NCBI GenBank assembly: GCA_900618425.1
Contig: UZAN01039612.1
Location: 70,776-134,775 of the forward strand
Source: Echinostoma caproni
Lineage: Eukaryota > Platyhelminthes > Trematoda > Plagiorchiida > Echinostomatidae
Length of the DNA stretch: 64,000 nucleotides
Direction: 5' to 3'
Below the pieces are notes generated by a model, which worked only from the letters and a program-made list of their open reading frames with translations, had not been told where the DNA came from and searched no databases. Each line of letters opens with the position of its first letter. Position 1 is the first letter of the stretch. This document shows positions 46,009 through 58,034 of this stretch, piece after piece. The translations under genes and the position numbers were made by a program.

Positions 46009-46245
46009 ATGGATCCCGTGGTTTCCTCTCCTGACCTCCAATATTTCCGCATTATTCAAGGAATCCGTTATCTTGGTAAGAATAGAATATCACACAAGCA
46101 AGGTCCCGGTTCCAAAGTAGAGACAGATTCTTTAGCCGCACTCGGCTCGTATTCAATTCGGCTACTTTCTCCCCAGCACATCCAATTCCTGCTTCAAGGG
46201 CCACAGATCGAAGATAAGTCCTTTGAATGGTGTTTCCTTCTCTGA
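46009..46245 (+). CDS. Open reading frame of 78 codons with ATG; possible first exon
   Basis: ATG GAT CCC GTG... open to TGA at 46243-46245: MDPVVSSPDLQYFRIIQG, SKVETDSLAALGSYSIRLL and IQFLLQGPQIEDKSFEW. GC content is above the flanks. A consensus-like donor, CTTG|GTAAGA, near 46074 could instead end a short first exon after 22 codons. No family was recognised. Confidence 0.3.
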   Translation: MDPVVSSPDLQYFRIIQGIRYLGKNRISHKQGPGSKVETDSLAALGSYSIRLLSPQHIQFLLQGPQIEDKSFEWCFLL

Positions 46246-47173
46246 TTAATGAGGATCGGATGGGAGATCGCTGGCCAAACGCATGCCATCGTCAAATGTC
46301 AGCAAAGATTGTGTGTCAATCGTTGTTTATGCAAATAATAATTAAGTTTACACAAAGGACCATCAAACGATCTTTTCTCTCATAAGTAACCAAGAGAAAA
46401 GCATCAAAGTGAACAGCTGCGTGTATATGGAAGGATATAGTTAGGCTATCTTCGCGGCAAAAGCAAGCATATATTTGCATTGCGTAAATATCTATTCTGC
46501 CAATGCAAACTCAGTGTGATGATTAGCATAGAATTCTCATAGAATGCTCTAGCTCACAAGTATAGTCGAGATGCACCTCCACTTGTACAGACTCGATGAA
46601 CATGTCCACTTCAGAGCGCGGAATGTTGGGCGTAGATTTTTTCATTCAAAGGAAGATGAAAAGCAGTAGTGTGTGTTAGGTTGTAGCCCAAGCATTCCAT
46701 CCGATCGCGCACGCCTAAGAGTCAGACCACACGCACGCGCGTAATGCGTCAGACAAGCTCAGCCCGATTGGAACGAATCAGTCAATGTTTGTCCAACCGA
46801 TCAATCGATCAAGCAATATGTCATAAACGCAATCTAATCGATTGGTGCGTCACTGCGCCGTTCTCGTATGCGTGATTTGTTCTTTATATTTGTGTATCGA
46901 AATCTAATCAAAAGAAAACTCACTGACTGTTGTCGCAATCTGTATTCTCTATCCGCGTTATCGTTGGGAGTTAAGCAAAAGTCGCTCATGCCATTTGCTC
47001 GTCTAGTCCAAACAAAACAGTATGAAAAGAAAACATTCGATGCGATTGCTGTCTCTAACAAAACTCTCTTATTCGATGCATGAGGAACTGGTAAACATGT
47101 TCTGCTGGCACTCACAAATATAGATTTTCATTGTACGGCACATTCAGTGAAGTCACGTCAAAAATCGCTTTAT
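46246..47173. other. CpG-richer patch (about 46600-46870) and a short open frame
   Basis: The patch contains GATCGCGCACGCC, ACGCACGCGCGTAATGCG and CGATCAATCGATC, unusually CpG-dense for this window, and could be a promoter or 5' leader. An ATG frame follows at 46868-47083 (+), 71 codons (MRDLFFIFVYRNLIKRKL ... NKTLLFDA), with no recognisable domain. Confidence 0.3.
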
Positions 47174-47514
47174 TTATTCTAATGGATGGATTATCAACTT
47201 CAAAAAAGGTTTTGTGTTACGTAATGTCACTGTCCAGCCTCCTCGATGTTTTCTGAGGAAACCTGCCCTAGACGGTCTGCATTTTTTGTATATATTTTTA
47301 AGTTGACGACTTAACTGATGGGGAATGCAACTCTTTCGCGATAACACATACTGTTTCAACTTCTTTAAAGATTCCGGGGCGTACGTAATCATGAAAGCGA
47401 TGGGAGAAACTTGATTCAAACAATTAAATCCAATGTATGAGGTGAAAGTTGATAAATTATCCACTGGATCACAAGTATAGCATGGCCGACTTTTCAAGGC
47501 CCCGCCGCCAAATC
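47174..47514 (-). CDS. Open reading frame of about 113 codons, unknown
   Basis: Minus strand open from GGA TTT GGC GGC (just after a TAA) to TAA at 47174: LKSRPCYTCDPVDNLSTF, SPIAFMITYAPESLKKLK, IPHQLSRQLKNIYKKCRP and FLRKHRGGWTVTLRN. It has no ATG near its start. The basic stretch (KKCRPSRAGFLRKHRGG) recalls linker regions in front of LINE endonucleases, so a retroelement fragment is as likely as a host exon. Confidence 0.35.
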
Positions 47515-48859
47515 CTTAATGCATCTTTATCATAGCACTAATACGTGTATTTGATGTGCGTTCATCAACCATTACCAATTCACACACTTCATACATATGT
47601 TTCGTATTATTTAAACCTGACACGTTAGTGAATCCAGCCAAAGTTTTGGGTTTGATTCACTACAATTATCAAACCGTGGACCAATCACACAAATATCAGC
47701 AGATCTCCTCTATTGGCAGCGATGATTATTTAGTCAGCTATATCACATACATATTGTGATGCTATTTATAAAGTGTTCCAGAAAGGTAAATTCATACGGC
47801 AGCACTATCAACTGAGATTGTGGTCTAAAGGCCGTCGTCAATATTTACATTAAATAAAGTGTACTCTACAATTCATGAATAATCGGACAACCTCATTTTG
47901 TGGTTTTCATCAGTTGAAATGTGATACTACCAGTGAGGTTTCTGAGATGAAAGAGTAATCATTTGTGCCCAGTATCGTAAAACATTTCGAACAAAATATT
48001 GACAGAAATGCAAACAATTGTTGTGATTTTGATTATTCAATGAATATTTATCTATTTTTAATAGGAAAAAACTCACGACTTTTATTCCGTATTTTCACCA
48101 TTGTTTATTGTTACAACCGAATATCTATTCAGATAGATTTCAGCCAGTCATATTATTTAATGAAGCAAGTTGAACCACAAAGGTCCAATTTCCTGAAAGA
48201 CCTTATCACGTATATTTGGAGAGAACAGTCACGGATTCGGAAATCTTTGATAAAGTAGCATTTTTCAGTACCGGCATGAATTGCCAAAAAAATGATATAG
48301 AAAAGTTAAAATAATATATCAACCAGTTCATCGGCAGTGGAATTGAGTTGCTAAAGTTCTTTATCATCCAGGAAGCATGAGATAACTCCTACAAGCTCTT
48401 TTTGTTTTTTGTACAATTCTCTATAACTTTTTTAGCACAAACAGTTTTTTTCGCTTTTAAGAAGATCCATTCTGGGTCACATAGTACAAAACGTGGCAGC
48501 AAAGGAAGCAATGAATTTCCAATTGGCTCGTTATTAGGCTGGTATTACGCAAACAGTTGTTCACAGTATTGAACAATGGTACCGTTCGGTGGAGATGTGG
48601 AGGGGGAAATGTCAACCAAGTGAGCTAATTCTGTGGGAAGGCTATTTATAGCATTATGAAAACCAATACATAAAATGTGTGCGAATCTCGATTGATGTTG
48701 CACAACAAGATGTAGAAGTCAAGTTATGGAAGAGCCTAATTACATCATCTGGTACTATATCATTGGCAAAATAAGTCACAAAAATCAATATACAGATTTG
48801 TTTGTGTAATTATCACAAATTTTTGAACAAATCACGTTAAATCCGATCCGACTGGCATA
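47515..48859. other. No gene recognised
   Basis: AT-rich. The 97-codon open frame at 47965-48258 (+) lacks a start codon and clear splice signals. Confidence 0.35.
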
Positions 48860-50345
48860 AAAAGGGGGAAAGATACAGAACAAACAAACAAACAGAAGCA
48901 TGCCTTGGTGTGTGGTTGAAAGTGTTTGTACTTGGACCGAGTAGACGAAATTTAAATAAACTTATTTATTGAGCAGTTAAAGGGATGACCGGAGTCAGAC
49001 AGTGTGTTCTGTGCCATTGTATAACAAGTTTCGTGTGTTTGGAAACTACGTGATGGAACAAAACTGTTTCGGGTAAACCACTACAAATGGTTAAACGTGT
49101 GAGTGACCGAGACATCACAAACATCTTTTTGTAAACAGGCATGAGGAAGTATAGGGCTGTGAGATAAAATATAGGCATCAGGAAACCACTCTATCAGATG
49201 GGAGAGAATAGATAATCGCAAAAGAAAAGTGTTTCGAATTTTGCAAATGCATTGTTGACGTGCACAGATCAAGAAAGAGAATACCCAATATTTCACTCAC
49301 CTTCCCTGACTGAGGGATGTATTGTTAAGGAATAGCGTATGGCATATCTCAAGATAATCAGGATACAGTTTAACTCTACGGAGAGAAAATAAAACACCAA
49401 CAAATTTAGATGGGTTCATGGAAACATTATTTGCAGAAGACCACTAATTAAGTTGTGAGATATCAATTTGAAAGTTAGGGATAACAGAGTTCTTGGGACA
49501 GAGGAAGCCAAATGTAGTATCACCCGCGTATTTCATCAGGAAGGAGTCTTTGAAACCCGGTATAGAAGCTAAATGACTGGAAACGAGGATGGGTTTTTGA
49601 AGAACGCTTGATTCGAAAGTTAAGGCCAAGGGGGCTTTACCACAGTGTCGTGCCAGTTGTTTTGAAAAGGAAAAGTAATTATTTTGCGGGGATATATTAG
49701 TGGGAGGGACTCCATCATTTGCCAGAATATATAGAAACTGAACTCTATCAACACTCCCGAATGCGTCACTGTTGCTTGAAAAGCGCTCTCTTATGGCTTT
49801 CCATGTTTTATCGAGTGACGACAGAATAGCATGCATTACGATAGCTAGATTATCAATGCTCGATGGCAGTTGGCAAATTGATTCCAATCACCTTTAAACA
49901 AATGTCAAAAAAACCCGAGTAAAAGTATTCTTTCAAATTATTTCAGAGTGGTTAAAGTACAAATCGTAGGCCGAAATTTAGTTGAACCTGTCTCGTTAAT
50001 TGGCGTAATACCCACTGTTCTGCAGCCATCTGGTTTTGAACATTGGGAAACACAATGATTGAAGCTTGTGGACAGCGTGAGTGACAGAGCACTGGCGTAC
50101 TCCTTCAATATAATTGAATTTAGTCTATCTGATCGGCCGGATTCGTGAGAAACAGTCACCCACGGAAAAGTGTTAATAGTTGCGGGAGGGGACTCAAGCC
50201 TTTGATCAAACCTAGAGAAAGCTAGCCTGAGAAATTTGTGTTTCATATGTTTTATATCCACGGACTGAGTGCGTTCTGACAGCGGAGGCGCAAAACTTTG
50301 TAAGCGTCCGCCAGGCTTCTCGAGGGCTCTAGTTTGAAACAATGT
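48860..50345 (-). pseudogene. LINE (CR1/Jockey-like) reverse-transcriptase relic, 1.5 kb
   Basis: On the minus strand, in order: ILKEYASALSLTLSTSFNHC, RTVGITPINETGSTKFRP (RT domains 1-2, about 49960-50110); AFGSVDRVQFLYILANDGV (domain 2A, about 49720); MKYAGDTTFGFLCPKNSV (catalytic YADD changed to YAGD, about 49520) and QIDISQL; SSANNVSMNPSKFVGVLFS (about 49400); then decayed VKYWVFSFLICA, LPHACLQKDVCDV and IQWHRTHCLTPVIPLTA. The 3' end passes into CTCAATAAATAAG. Stops, frameshifts and the lost catalytic Asp make it dead. It is the longest member of a family also seen at 18.2, 27.3 and 43.6 kb. Confidence 0.75.
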
Positions 50346-53300
50346 GTTCAGTATAAGGAAAATCTAGAAGTTCATAGAATAATTGGAACTTTTCCAGAGT
50401 TTTCTTTTACATTGAATAAAAACCTAATTCTGTGAAGTTCCAACAATGTAGTAGATGAGATAGCATAGCTGATCCTGATATGCCAGTCTAGTTATAGATG
50501 CGAATTATTCTATGAACCTTCACGAAGTGTTCACATAGATCGGTTAGATAGCCTTACATTTATCGATTCACCTTACATCGATGTTTGGATAAATAGTTGA
50601 ATGGTTCATACATGATACGTCACTGTGCTCGTCGAACCCGTGCACAAAAACCGGTTGCACTTAATCTGTATAGGATTATACTATGCACAGAGCTTAAATG
50701 ATATCCATACAACCAATCAAGTCCGGTTTATAGGACACAATATGTCCCAAAAACAATTTCGACCCCGTCGTAAACTGTGTACAATCAAGATGAAAGGAAG
50801 CGTAAAAAATACCAAAATATTTTCATTGCTATGGAAATTTGTTTCTGGTCTTCTTTTGGACTAGTCAGAACACTTTCATCGAAATATGACCTAACATTAC
50901 CCCACACGGAGTGCTGTTTTCACTCAAATTTCTATAAACGTTTCCTTTATAAAAGATCCTATTTGTATATTTCCCTGGTTAGCTTCACAGGAAAACGCAA
51001 GATATTTGCTTTGTCCCACAATATGGTGCAGTGATTCTCAATCGTCTAACTCAAACGGTTTAGCCATCATGGCACAGAATAACAGACAAATGAATCTAGG
51101 CAAATGGGTGTTTTGGCGACCAATAATCATTGGTCCAAAACATATCGAGTTAATCAGGTGTATGAAAGTCGCAATAGTTGTGATAATGCGTAATGCCAGA
51201 TTTATTCACCTATATGTTTAATCATTACCGAATTTGACCTAGGAAAATGTTCATAAGTCCGAAAATCCTCAGCAAACGAAAGTCAGAAGTCAAATGCGAT
51301 GTGATAAATCAGAGTGAAGTTTGTTCTCGTTCCGTCACCATCAGAGCATGCAAATGACAGTTTTATGATGTCTGAGAAAGGAAATCGAAAAACTGACAAC
51401 ACAGTCAGTCGTTTTTTATTCGGCCTCCTCAATCTGCGCGCTTTCAACTACAATTTTCTCAAGCATCAATAAAATTCTCAGTCTCAGGTAAATATTTACG
51501 CATGATAAATACTTTTCCTGCGTAAAAAGTAAACTTTTGGTCGATGAACTGGATCAAAATGAAATTGAAAAGCCTGAGTAGATCGAGATGCACAGTTTTT
51601 AATGAAAGGCATTTTGTGTCTATTGTCTATAGACAGCTCTGCTAGAATTAGGATTCTAGGTTGCTTGGTAATATGTATCAAGTTATCTCCCCGAGAAGAA
51701 AAAAAAACTAAAACCGTACCCTTTCACCTTTGGCGGAGCGGAATTATAATATTAAATTCGTTAAGTAATACATCATAAAAGTTGACAGCCCTTTGAAAAT
51801 TGAAAGGCCTCCGTAGTAAATTCGGTTATATATTATATCTCTCTCTCTATATATATTATATTATATTTACTTCATATTTAGTAATAATAGTGCAATAGAG
51901 TAGCATATACAGTAATGTGATACCAACAATCAGCAGATTGCATCAAACTTTTGAATCAGAAAGAAAAGATAACTGGTGTGGCATTCTTGGAGTGTGTAAA
52001 CCTAACCACCGTTTAGCAAGGATTTAGGTGTTCCAATTAGAACGTTTTTTAATAAACATTTTACTGATTTCGGGAACCAGGTGTTCTAGGGTGATACATC
52101 CTTGAAGATGCTTCCAATTATTTTAGTTAGGTTTCACTATGTTCAAAATCGAATGCTCCGCTGTTACCAGGCATTCCAAGTAAATGGATTGGGCAGCTCC
52201 GTTGGTCAAGCTTCACACATGACAATGATACTCCAGTTTTCGAACGATGCAGCATACACAGAACCCGTCCGTTGAGTGAAAAACGTAAAGTGAGCTAAAA
52301 AATATATACAACAGCAGATGGTATAATGAGCGGCGAACATTTTGCAACCTGGAAAGCTTATTGCGTTTTCGACTAATGAAACAATAAAATGGAACTCAGC
52401 TAAGTGGGTCCCTTCCGTGCTCTTGAAGGAAAGTTTATAAATTTTTGTTGACCAAACGAGTGGCAGAAAAAGTGTCTACACTACATGCACGGCAGCAGTA
52501 TGATGATACGGTTACTGCAAAAGATTGCGCGGATTGAAGCTATTTTTCAAAGTAATAATGCTTGATAAAAGAACTGATATCATGCACTGCTATCAACTAT
52601 AGCTCGAGACTCTTAAATTATGAGAGGAATATTCGTAGAAATTTTAGCTAGAATACAATCTGTATCAAATTGGACATTGAGCCCTTCATCAAATTGGTTT
52701 CAATGGATACCGAGATTTTCGACACAATACTACAAAAGATGAGATAATCCGAAAGAAATTCTGCATCCTGTCTCTTTTGGTTGTTGTGTTCAAAAATTAT
52801 AACGAGCGAAAATGCGTAGCAGAAATAATCTAATGCATTTTGAGCTGTGGAGTTTGAAGATTGCGCTAACAGCAAAAAACGAATAAGGCCCGACTCATCA
52901 ATCATATGAATGAAGAGTTCTCAGGAAAAAGTAGATCGCGCACTGGAAATCTTCGAGAGTGTTTTTCGAACTGATTCATAATTAACTCTTCATTACCAAT
53001 ACATACACATGAAATGACTGCTTTCGAAAAAGAATAAATCGAAACCATTTGTTTTCAAACTTCAAACAAATCAAATCAAATTCATTGAACTACAAATAAA
53101 TAAAATAATAATTTGTTAAATAAACTAATGGCAAGTAGGTTCATCACCCCCGAATCCCTTGTAAATTCAAAGTTTGGAAAAATGACGGTTGAAATTCAGC
53201 TACATTAAAAGATTTTTCATTTTTTCAATTTTTTTTGGTTAAGTTTCTGAAACTGACAATTGCCGGCAACCAACAGTTCTCCCAAATCTATTCAATCATA

Positions 53301-53959
53301 AGTATTTGACACTCACTGTTTTTGTTCTTGTGTGCTGAACGAATGTGAAACGTCTGGTGAGGAAACAATATACACTGTTTGGCTGTTTTATCTTCTCCTC
53401 GACGGATCAGGTTTATGATTTTAGGTGCTGCCATTTTTCCTAAATTTAATATTTTATCTGAAACATCTGAACTACGCGTAATAAATTTTGTTCTTTTACG
53501 CCGAATAAATTCAATTTCACCTCACTATGTCAAGTAGTTTGTTTTAAGTGGACCGGCATTAGATTGATTTGTCTATTGGTCGTTATAGAAAGTTCTAGAC
53601 CATGCGGATTCTAGCAGTGATTGAATCAAATTAATCTGATATTACACGCCCTGCTCCCATTCCTGATCATCGTTTTCTTTTCTTTTGACGTTACGAAGAT
53701 TCACCAGTTCAGATATACTGTTGTCTGAAACACAAGTCATGCGTATATTCATTCTCACTGGGGGCAAGTTTTTAACTGAACTGTTCACAAGTTCAACATT
53801 TGAACGATTAACCTTGCCTTGGGTCTAAATTCGTTGAACTATGGTAAATCCCATAGAAAATCTGTCAAAGCAGTCAGTTTAAATGCTACTTGGTGGATGC
53901 TATGTGGTTGGTCGATTTGAATGTGACAATTGATAGCTATCGGTGTGACCTTGAAAATC
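50346..53959. other. Mostly unassigned
   Basis: Contains a (CT)(TA)n low-complexity tract at about 51826-51869. Open frames at 50625-50864, 50777-51034, 51006-51221 (+) and 52648-52905 (-, 85 codons from an ATG, with EHNNQKRQDAEFLSDYL) have no supporting splice or poly(A) signals. Confidence 0.3.
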
Positions 53960-54055
53960 AGCTGATGGAGAGTGCGTTACAAAAGCATCGGCGGCTTCCA
54001 TGCGTGGGTTTGAACTCCACAGACGTTACCGGGCTGTTCTCAATCTAAATATAAG
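53960..54055 (+). mobile_element. Degraded tRNA-like SINE fragment
   Basis: GGGTTTGAACTCC (54006-54018) resembles a B box, and TGGAGAGTGCGTTAC some 35 bases upstream resembles the variable region behind an A box. No ribozyme and no second copy were identified. Confidence 0.3.
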
Positions 54056-54252
54056 ATTCTAGTTTCCAAACAACAACTCGATAATTGCCTAAAAGAGTAT
54101 ACACTCGAATACATTGTGGACAATTAGGAATCCGCGTTCTGAATAATGCGTGATATATTTAGGTCAAACTAACGCGGTGTTAATTCATAAAATATGCTTA
54201 AGGAAGACGTCACTCTTGTGTTAAATTACTTTCATTACGTTTGCGGTATCAA

Positions 54253-54560
54253 GTTTGGATTAGCCCATTGGATTATTCAGATGCACCAGGCACTCTCAAT
54301 GGTCTTTGGGGGTGGGTTTCACTCATTGAAACTCTAAATTGATTAAGCCATTCCAACCAGGTGAAAACCGTTGACCGTGTAGCTCAGGGATATAGGTTTG
54401 AAAGGCTGGCACGCGTTTCGAGTCCTGACCGAGACACAAAACGTACACACTGCTAACGAGTCCTAAACGGAACGTAACAGCTGCCCAGTGGTCTTTGTCG
54501 GTCAACAAAAACGTGTCCATTGTATTAGGCTCATTATGCATTAAACTCGAATTTGTTATA
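54253..54560 (+). mobile_element. Hammerhead-ribozyme SINE, type A, with extra 5' segment
   Basis: Head TTGGATTAGCCCATTGGATT, GGGGGTGGGTTTCACTC; an additional stretch ACTCTAAATTGATTAAGCC absent from the nested 11.5-kb copy; A box GTGTAGCTCAGGGATA; B box GTTTCGAGTCCTGAC; hammerhead at 54448-54490; tail GGTCTTTGTCGGTCAAC. It is full-length and in one piece, so it shows the order head, tRNA-like promoter, ribozyme, tail. Confidence 0.8.
54448..54490 (+). ncRNA. Type-I hammerhead ribozyme relic in SINE type A
   Basis: Stem I CACTG/CAGTG pairs perfectly. The core CTAACGAG has one change (G5 to A). Stem II is TCC/GGA with loop TAAAC. GTAAC stands for GAAAC. Loop AGCT and GCC replace the cleavage triplet. 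Topology is kept but catalytic positions are mutated. Confidence 0.6.
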
Positions 54561-54781
54561 TGAGGGAAACCACCCATACGTATTGTCATTGTCATTTAGT
54601 ATGAATAACCACAATTATCATGCTAGATTTTTGTCCGAATTATTCCGAGACAACTTCTGAAAGAAGATGCATGATAATCGTAAATGAAGTATGCGCTGCT
54701 GCGCACCTCGAAGTTTCAAAAACCATGTTTACCTTCTCGACCAAATACGTACCCGACTGAAATCTACGAATAAATTCTTAC
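54561..54781. other. Unassigned
   Basis: No signal beyond the possible extension of the exon at 54782. Confidence 0.4.
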
Positions 54782-54942
54782 GCACGTGTTTGTTAGACTG
54801 TTGACCCAAATTTGCAAACAATAGATCGATTTCACTTCTGTAAGTGCACCACCAAGGTACCAGTTTGCAAATAATTACTGGTAATTTATGCAGTGCAAAT
54901 TGGTTAAGGTATATTCTGTTACGACCACATCGGCAGTTTACA
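54782..54942 (-). CDS. Candidate internal exon, Cys-containing
   Basis: Minus-strand acceptor TCTCAATGTTTTCTGTTTTAAG, then T GTA AAC TGC CGA..., open to a strong donor, CACGTGC|GTAAGA (or, 29 bases later, CGG|GTACGT). Residues include VNCRCGRNRIYLNQFALHK, LPVIICKLVPWWCTYRS and EIDLLFANLGQQSNKHV. It has four Cys. No family was recognised. The acceptor and donor are both good. Confidence 0.4.
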
Positions 54943-55335
54943 CTTAAAACAGAAAACATTGAGAATAAAATGATTTCCATGAAAACTTTTCAATGTTCAC
55001 TGCTATTATTGTGATGGAAGGCAGTGCAAAGAGTGTACTGGTTAGCTTTGAAATATGTCTCGATAAAAAAATGAGATAAGTTGTAGGTTGGGCGTTTTCA
55101 AAGTACGGTTGAAATCTGTTCGTTTTCGCGATAAATGCTTCTCGAACTATGTGGGGGTTTGAAAGCTGTATGCTACATGGTGCAATTTTCACGTGGAATA
55201 CAAAGATTTACGACTTCAAACTCTGCTAATAGAAAGAACATGAAACACTTACCGGGTATCTATTTAGTAAACCGCCTATGAATATTGAATATCGTGTGGT
55301 GGAATATAGAGTATCCGTTTTATTTCCTCTAATAG
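54943..55335. other. Unassigned
   Basis: No supported feature. The minus-strand open frame at 54944-55192 overlaps the intron side of the exon at 54782-54942. Confidence 0.4.
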
Positions 55336-55400
55336 CCAATCTTAGTGCTGAATTCGCTTCGGCGTTCAACGCAACAGCCTATGCGAAAGATAAAGTTTAA
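55336..55400 (+). CDS. Short last-exon candidate
   Basis: An excellent acceptor (CCGTTTTATTTCCTCTAATAG) is followed by CC AAT CTT AGT..., coding NLSAEFASAFNATAYAKDKV, then TAA at 55398-55400. Only 20 residues, so chance cannot be excluded; the acceptor and alanine-rich amphipathic composition are the evidence. Confidence 0.3.
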
Positions 55401-55880
55401 CGAGTCGGGATCAAAACACCCCCAGTGCTGTTCGCTCCGGCAATCAGTCTGTCATGTCCACCTCATTGCGCATTGATAATTGCAAATAACGCGCTTCTTA
55501 AAACCTGTAAAGGTCCGGACGGTAGGCACGGATAAAACATGCGATAGACCTCAAAGGAGAGAACGTACTACTTTTCGTTCGGTGTCACACGGATAACCAA
55601 ATTGCAAATACTCAACGAAGATTTTAATTTCTCCTCTCTTACGAGATAACGAGTATAAATGGTCGAACGAAATACTGACACTCTCTTGTAAACGTGTTCT
55701 CACATCCTAAATTGATTTTCATATCCCTTCAAAATAAGATGAGCGAAAGCACGTGCTGTATAACACACTTCTCAAATGGCACACTACTAAGTCACTGATT
55801 TTATTCAGACGAATACGTTTTAAAAAGTCTCAATGAGAAACCCCCTAAATTCCGGTTTTATTTTTCATTTAGTGAAATAA
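55401..55880. other. Unassigned, contains AATAAA for the minus-strand gene
   Basis: The minus-strand AATAAA lies at 55857-55862. Nothing else was recognised. Confidence 0.4.
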
Positions 55881-56082
55881 CTACAACCATTTGATGAAAC
55901 ACAAGTTGAACACTGTTTGACATTTACGAATTGTGGTCATATGTTTTCTTGAATGTAATATGTTATAAACGGGATTTACTTTGGGAGCGGGGGTGAGGGA
56001 AAGCGGGTCGGGGAGGGGTCCAATGAATGTTGGTTTTTCATCCTGGACAAAGCCATGAATTTTTCTCAATCGGATGTTTATA
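55881..56082 (-). CDS. Probable last exon of an unknown gene
   Basis: Minus-strand acceptor AATCCCACGTTGATCAG, then T ATA AAC ATC CGA..., open for 66 codons to TAG. Residues include INIRLRKIHGFVQDEKPTF, GPLPDPLSLTPAPKVNPVY and RKCQTVFNLCFIKWL. AATAAA (55857-55862) sits only 18 bases after the stop, the best poly(A) arrangement in the window. The proline-rich stretch accounts for the G-rich plus strand at 55983-56019. Product unknown. Confidence 0.5.
55983..56019 (+). repeat. G-quadruplex-prone tract antisense to a candidate exon
   Basis: Six G runs of three or more in 37 bases (GGGAGCGGGGGTGAGGG, AAAGCGGGTCGGGGAGGGG). It lies on the strand opposite the Pro-rich codons of the candidate exon. 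Confidence 0.7.
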
Positions 56083-58034
56083 CTGATCAACGTGGGATTG
56101 AACAAAGTGAGTTTTTAGTTGGCAAAAGGAAGTGAGAATCAAATTGATTGGCATTCTGAAACATCACTTTTTCCCGATGGAGGGGGAATGGAGGAATCAA
56201 GTGCAATTACGAAACGTCGTGTTTCGTCGGTTGCGTCATAACAAGTATTACGTTAGAGCTTTAGAAATAATGGCATATTGTTCCAAGTGCACGTAAAAGT
56301 CCTTTTGTCGTCCCTGTTGTGATGTACGAAACATCCTGTATAGAGTCAATTTACGTCCCGTGGGCTTACGTCTTTGACTGACACATGACAGCGTTTAGTT
56401 ATATTGCTTTGCTCTGAACTCGTCCATGACGTTTACAACTGTTGGTTTTCATTCAACAAGGATTTAAACAAATCTTTTGAGTGTTAGGCACTTGGATTAC
56501 TTCAAATATGACTGGGATTGATAGGCCACGTGGCATGCTTACATTTTCAAAACAATAACCCTGTAGGTGTATGAACTCTTAAACTCTTGCATAATAACTA
56601 TAATATGCGCAAGTTAATTTGACTGGAGTTTTGTCGGAAACTGTGGATGTCCCACAAACAATACAGATCACAGATAAAATAATATTCACCATTTTTATTT
56701 CCGAAGATTCAAAAGGATGAAAGTTATTGTACATGATCGATCGTTTGACGTACAGTCAACTTGTAATGCTCAAATGATCTATATACTAATATCATATGAC
56801 ACGATCTATTGTAACACAAATTACTTGTAAATGGTCAAATACAAGATAACAATGTTTGTTACTTGTTCCAGTAGGCAGACTGTTGAACATGTTAATCACC
56901 TTCTCTTTTCCTTTTTTAATTGTAATTGATCGTTTATATTGTCTTGTTTTGGTGAGAGTAAAATGCACAGCAAACAAGCTTGTTTCTCACATTTTGATTT
57001 ATCATCATACATCACGTGAAACTACCTAAACATTATTCTGATTACTGTGAATAATTCGGTGACATGTGTGCTTTAGAATCCACCTTTACATTTCAATTAC
57101 CCGTTTTACACTTTGATGGTGGTTAGAATAGACAGATGTTGCGTATTCTTTATCCCAATTAGCATGTAATGTAGGTACGAAAACATAAGGACATAGGTCC
57201 ATTTTGAAATGCCTCCAGCGAACTGAAACAAATCACTTCGCTGATCCTTGAAGTGACGTAAACAAGCATGCTCAGAAAGATTTGATCAAACGACACGTCA
57301 GATTTCAACAGTTGATTGCTTCTGACATTTCATTTGTGTTTCATACAGGTGATGAGTTATACCATGCAGCCCAAAATGCACGGTGCACGGTGAAGTTTTG
57401 ACCGAAATACCCGCGGAGAAATAGTTTTTTTACGGGTCATATTTTAATACAAACTTTTTCACCAATATACATTGGCAAGGGTATGCTACCCAGCAGAATT
57501 ATTTGCCACTGAAATAACAGCTACCGACTGTGGATCATTTGCGAGAACTAATTGTAGATTAGTTGGATTTTTAGAAAGAATTATGTTACCTGCTGGTGCA
57601 TTCGAACAATAGAGTACCTATTACACTATCGACTGGGAAACCTCCCGACGTTACGCATAACGTTTGGGCAGATATGTCACCTTTAGGGATTTACAGTTGT
57701 TTCTGCTGCCTATCGAACATCAACATTGCCAAGAATATTCCAAAATTGTGTTACAGTTTGATTTAACCAGTACATTTTTATTTTAATAACACTTGAATGT
57801 ATTCAGATAAACTAAGGATTTTCATGGTTTACAAACATGTCTTGCATTTTATACTAATTTAGTTATCAATTTACAGTACTTCTTTAAAAATTAGACGGAA
57901 ATAGGAAGAATTCGCAAAGGTTTGAAACGTTTCCTTTGCAATGTTCAATTAGCTGTCGTGATTGATGAGACAAACAAACCAACTGCTTCAAACCGAGATA
58001 TTTTATTACAGAAATGGAGGATTTGATTTGACTA
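56083..58034. other. No gene recognised
   Basis: AT-rich. If the exon at 55881-56082 is real, its intron and upstream exons should lie here. 56792-56977 (-) is open and lysine-rich but unsupported. Confidence 0.35.
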
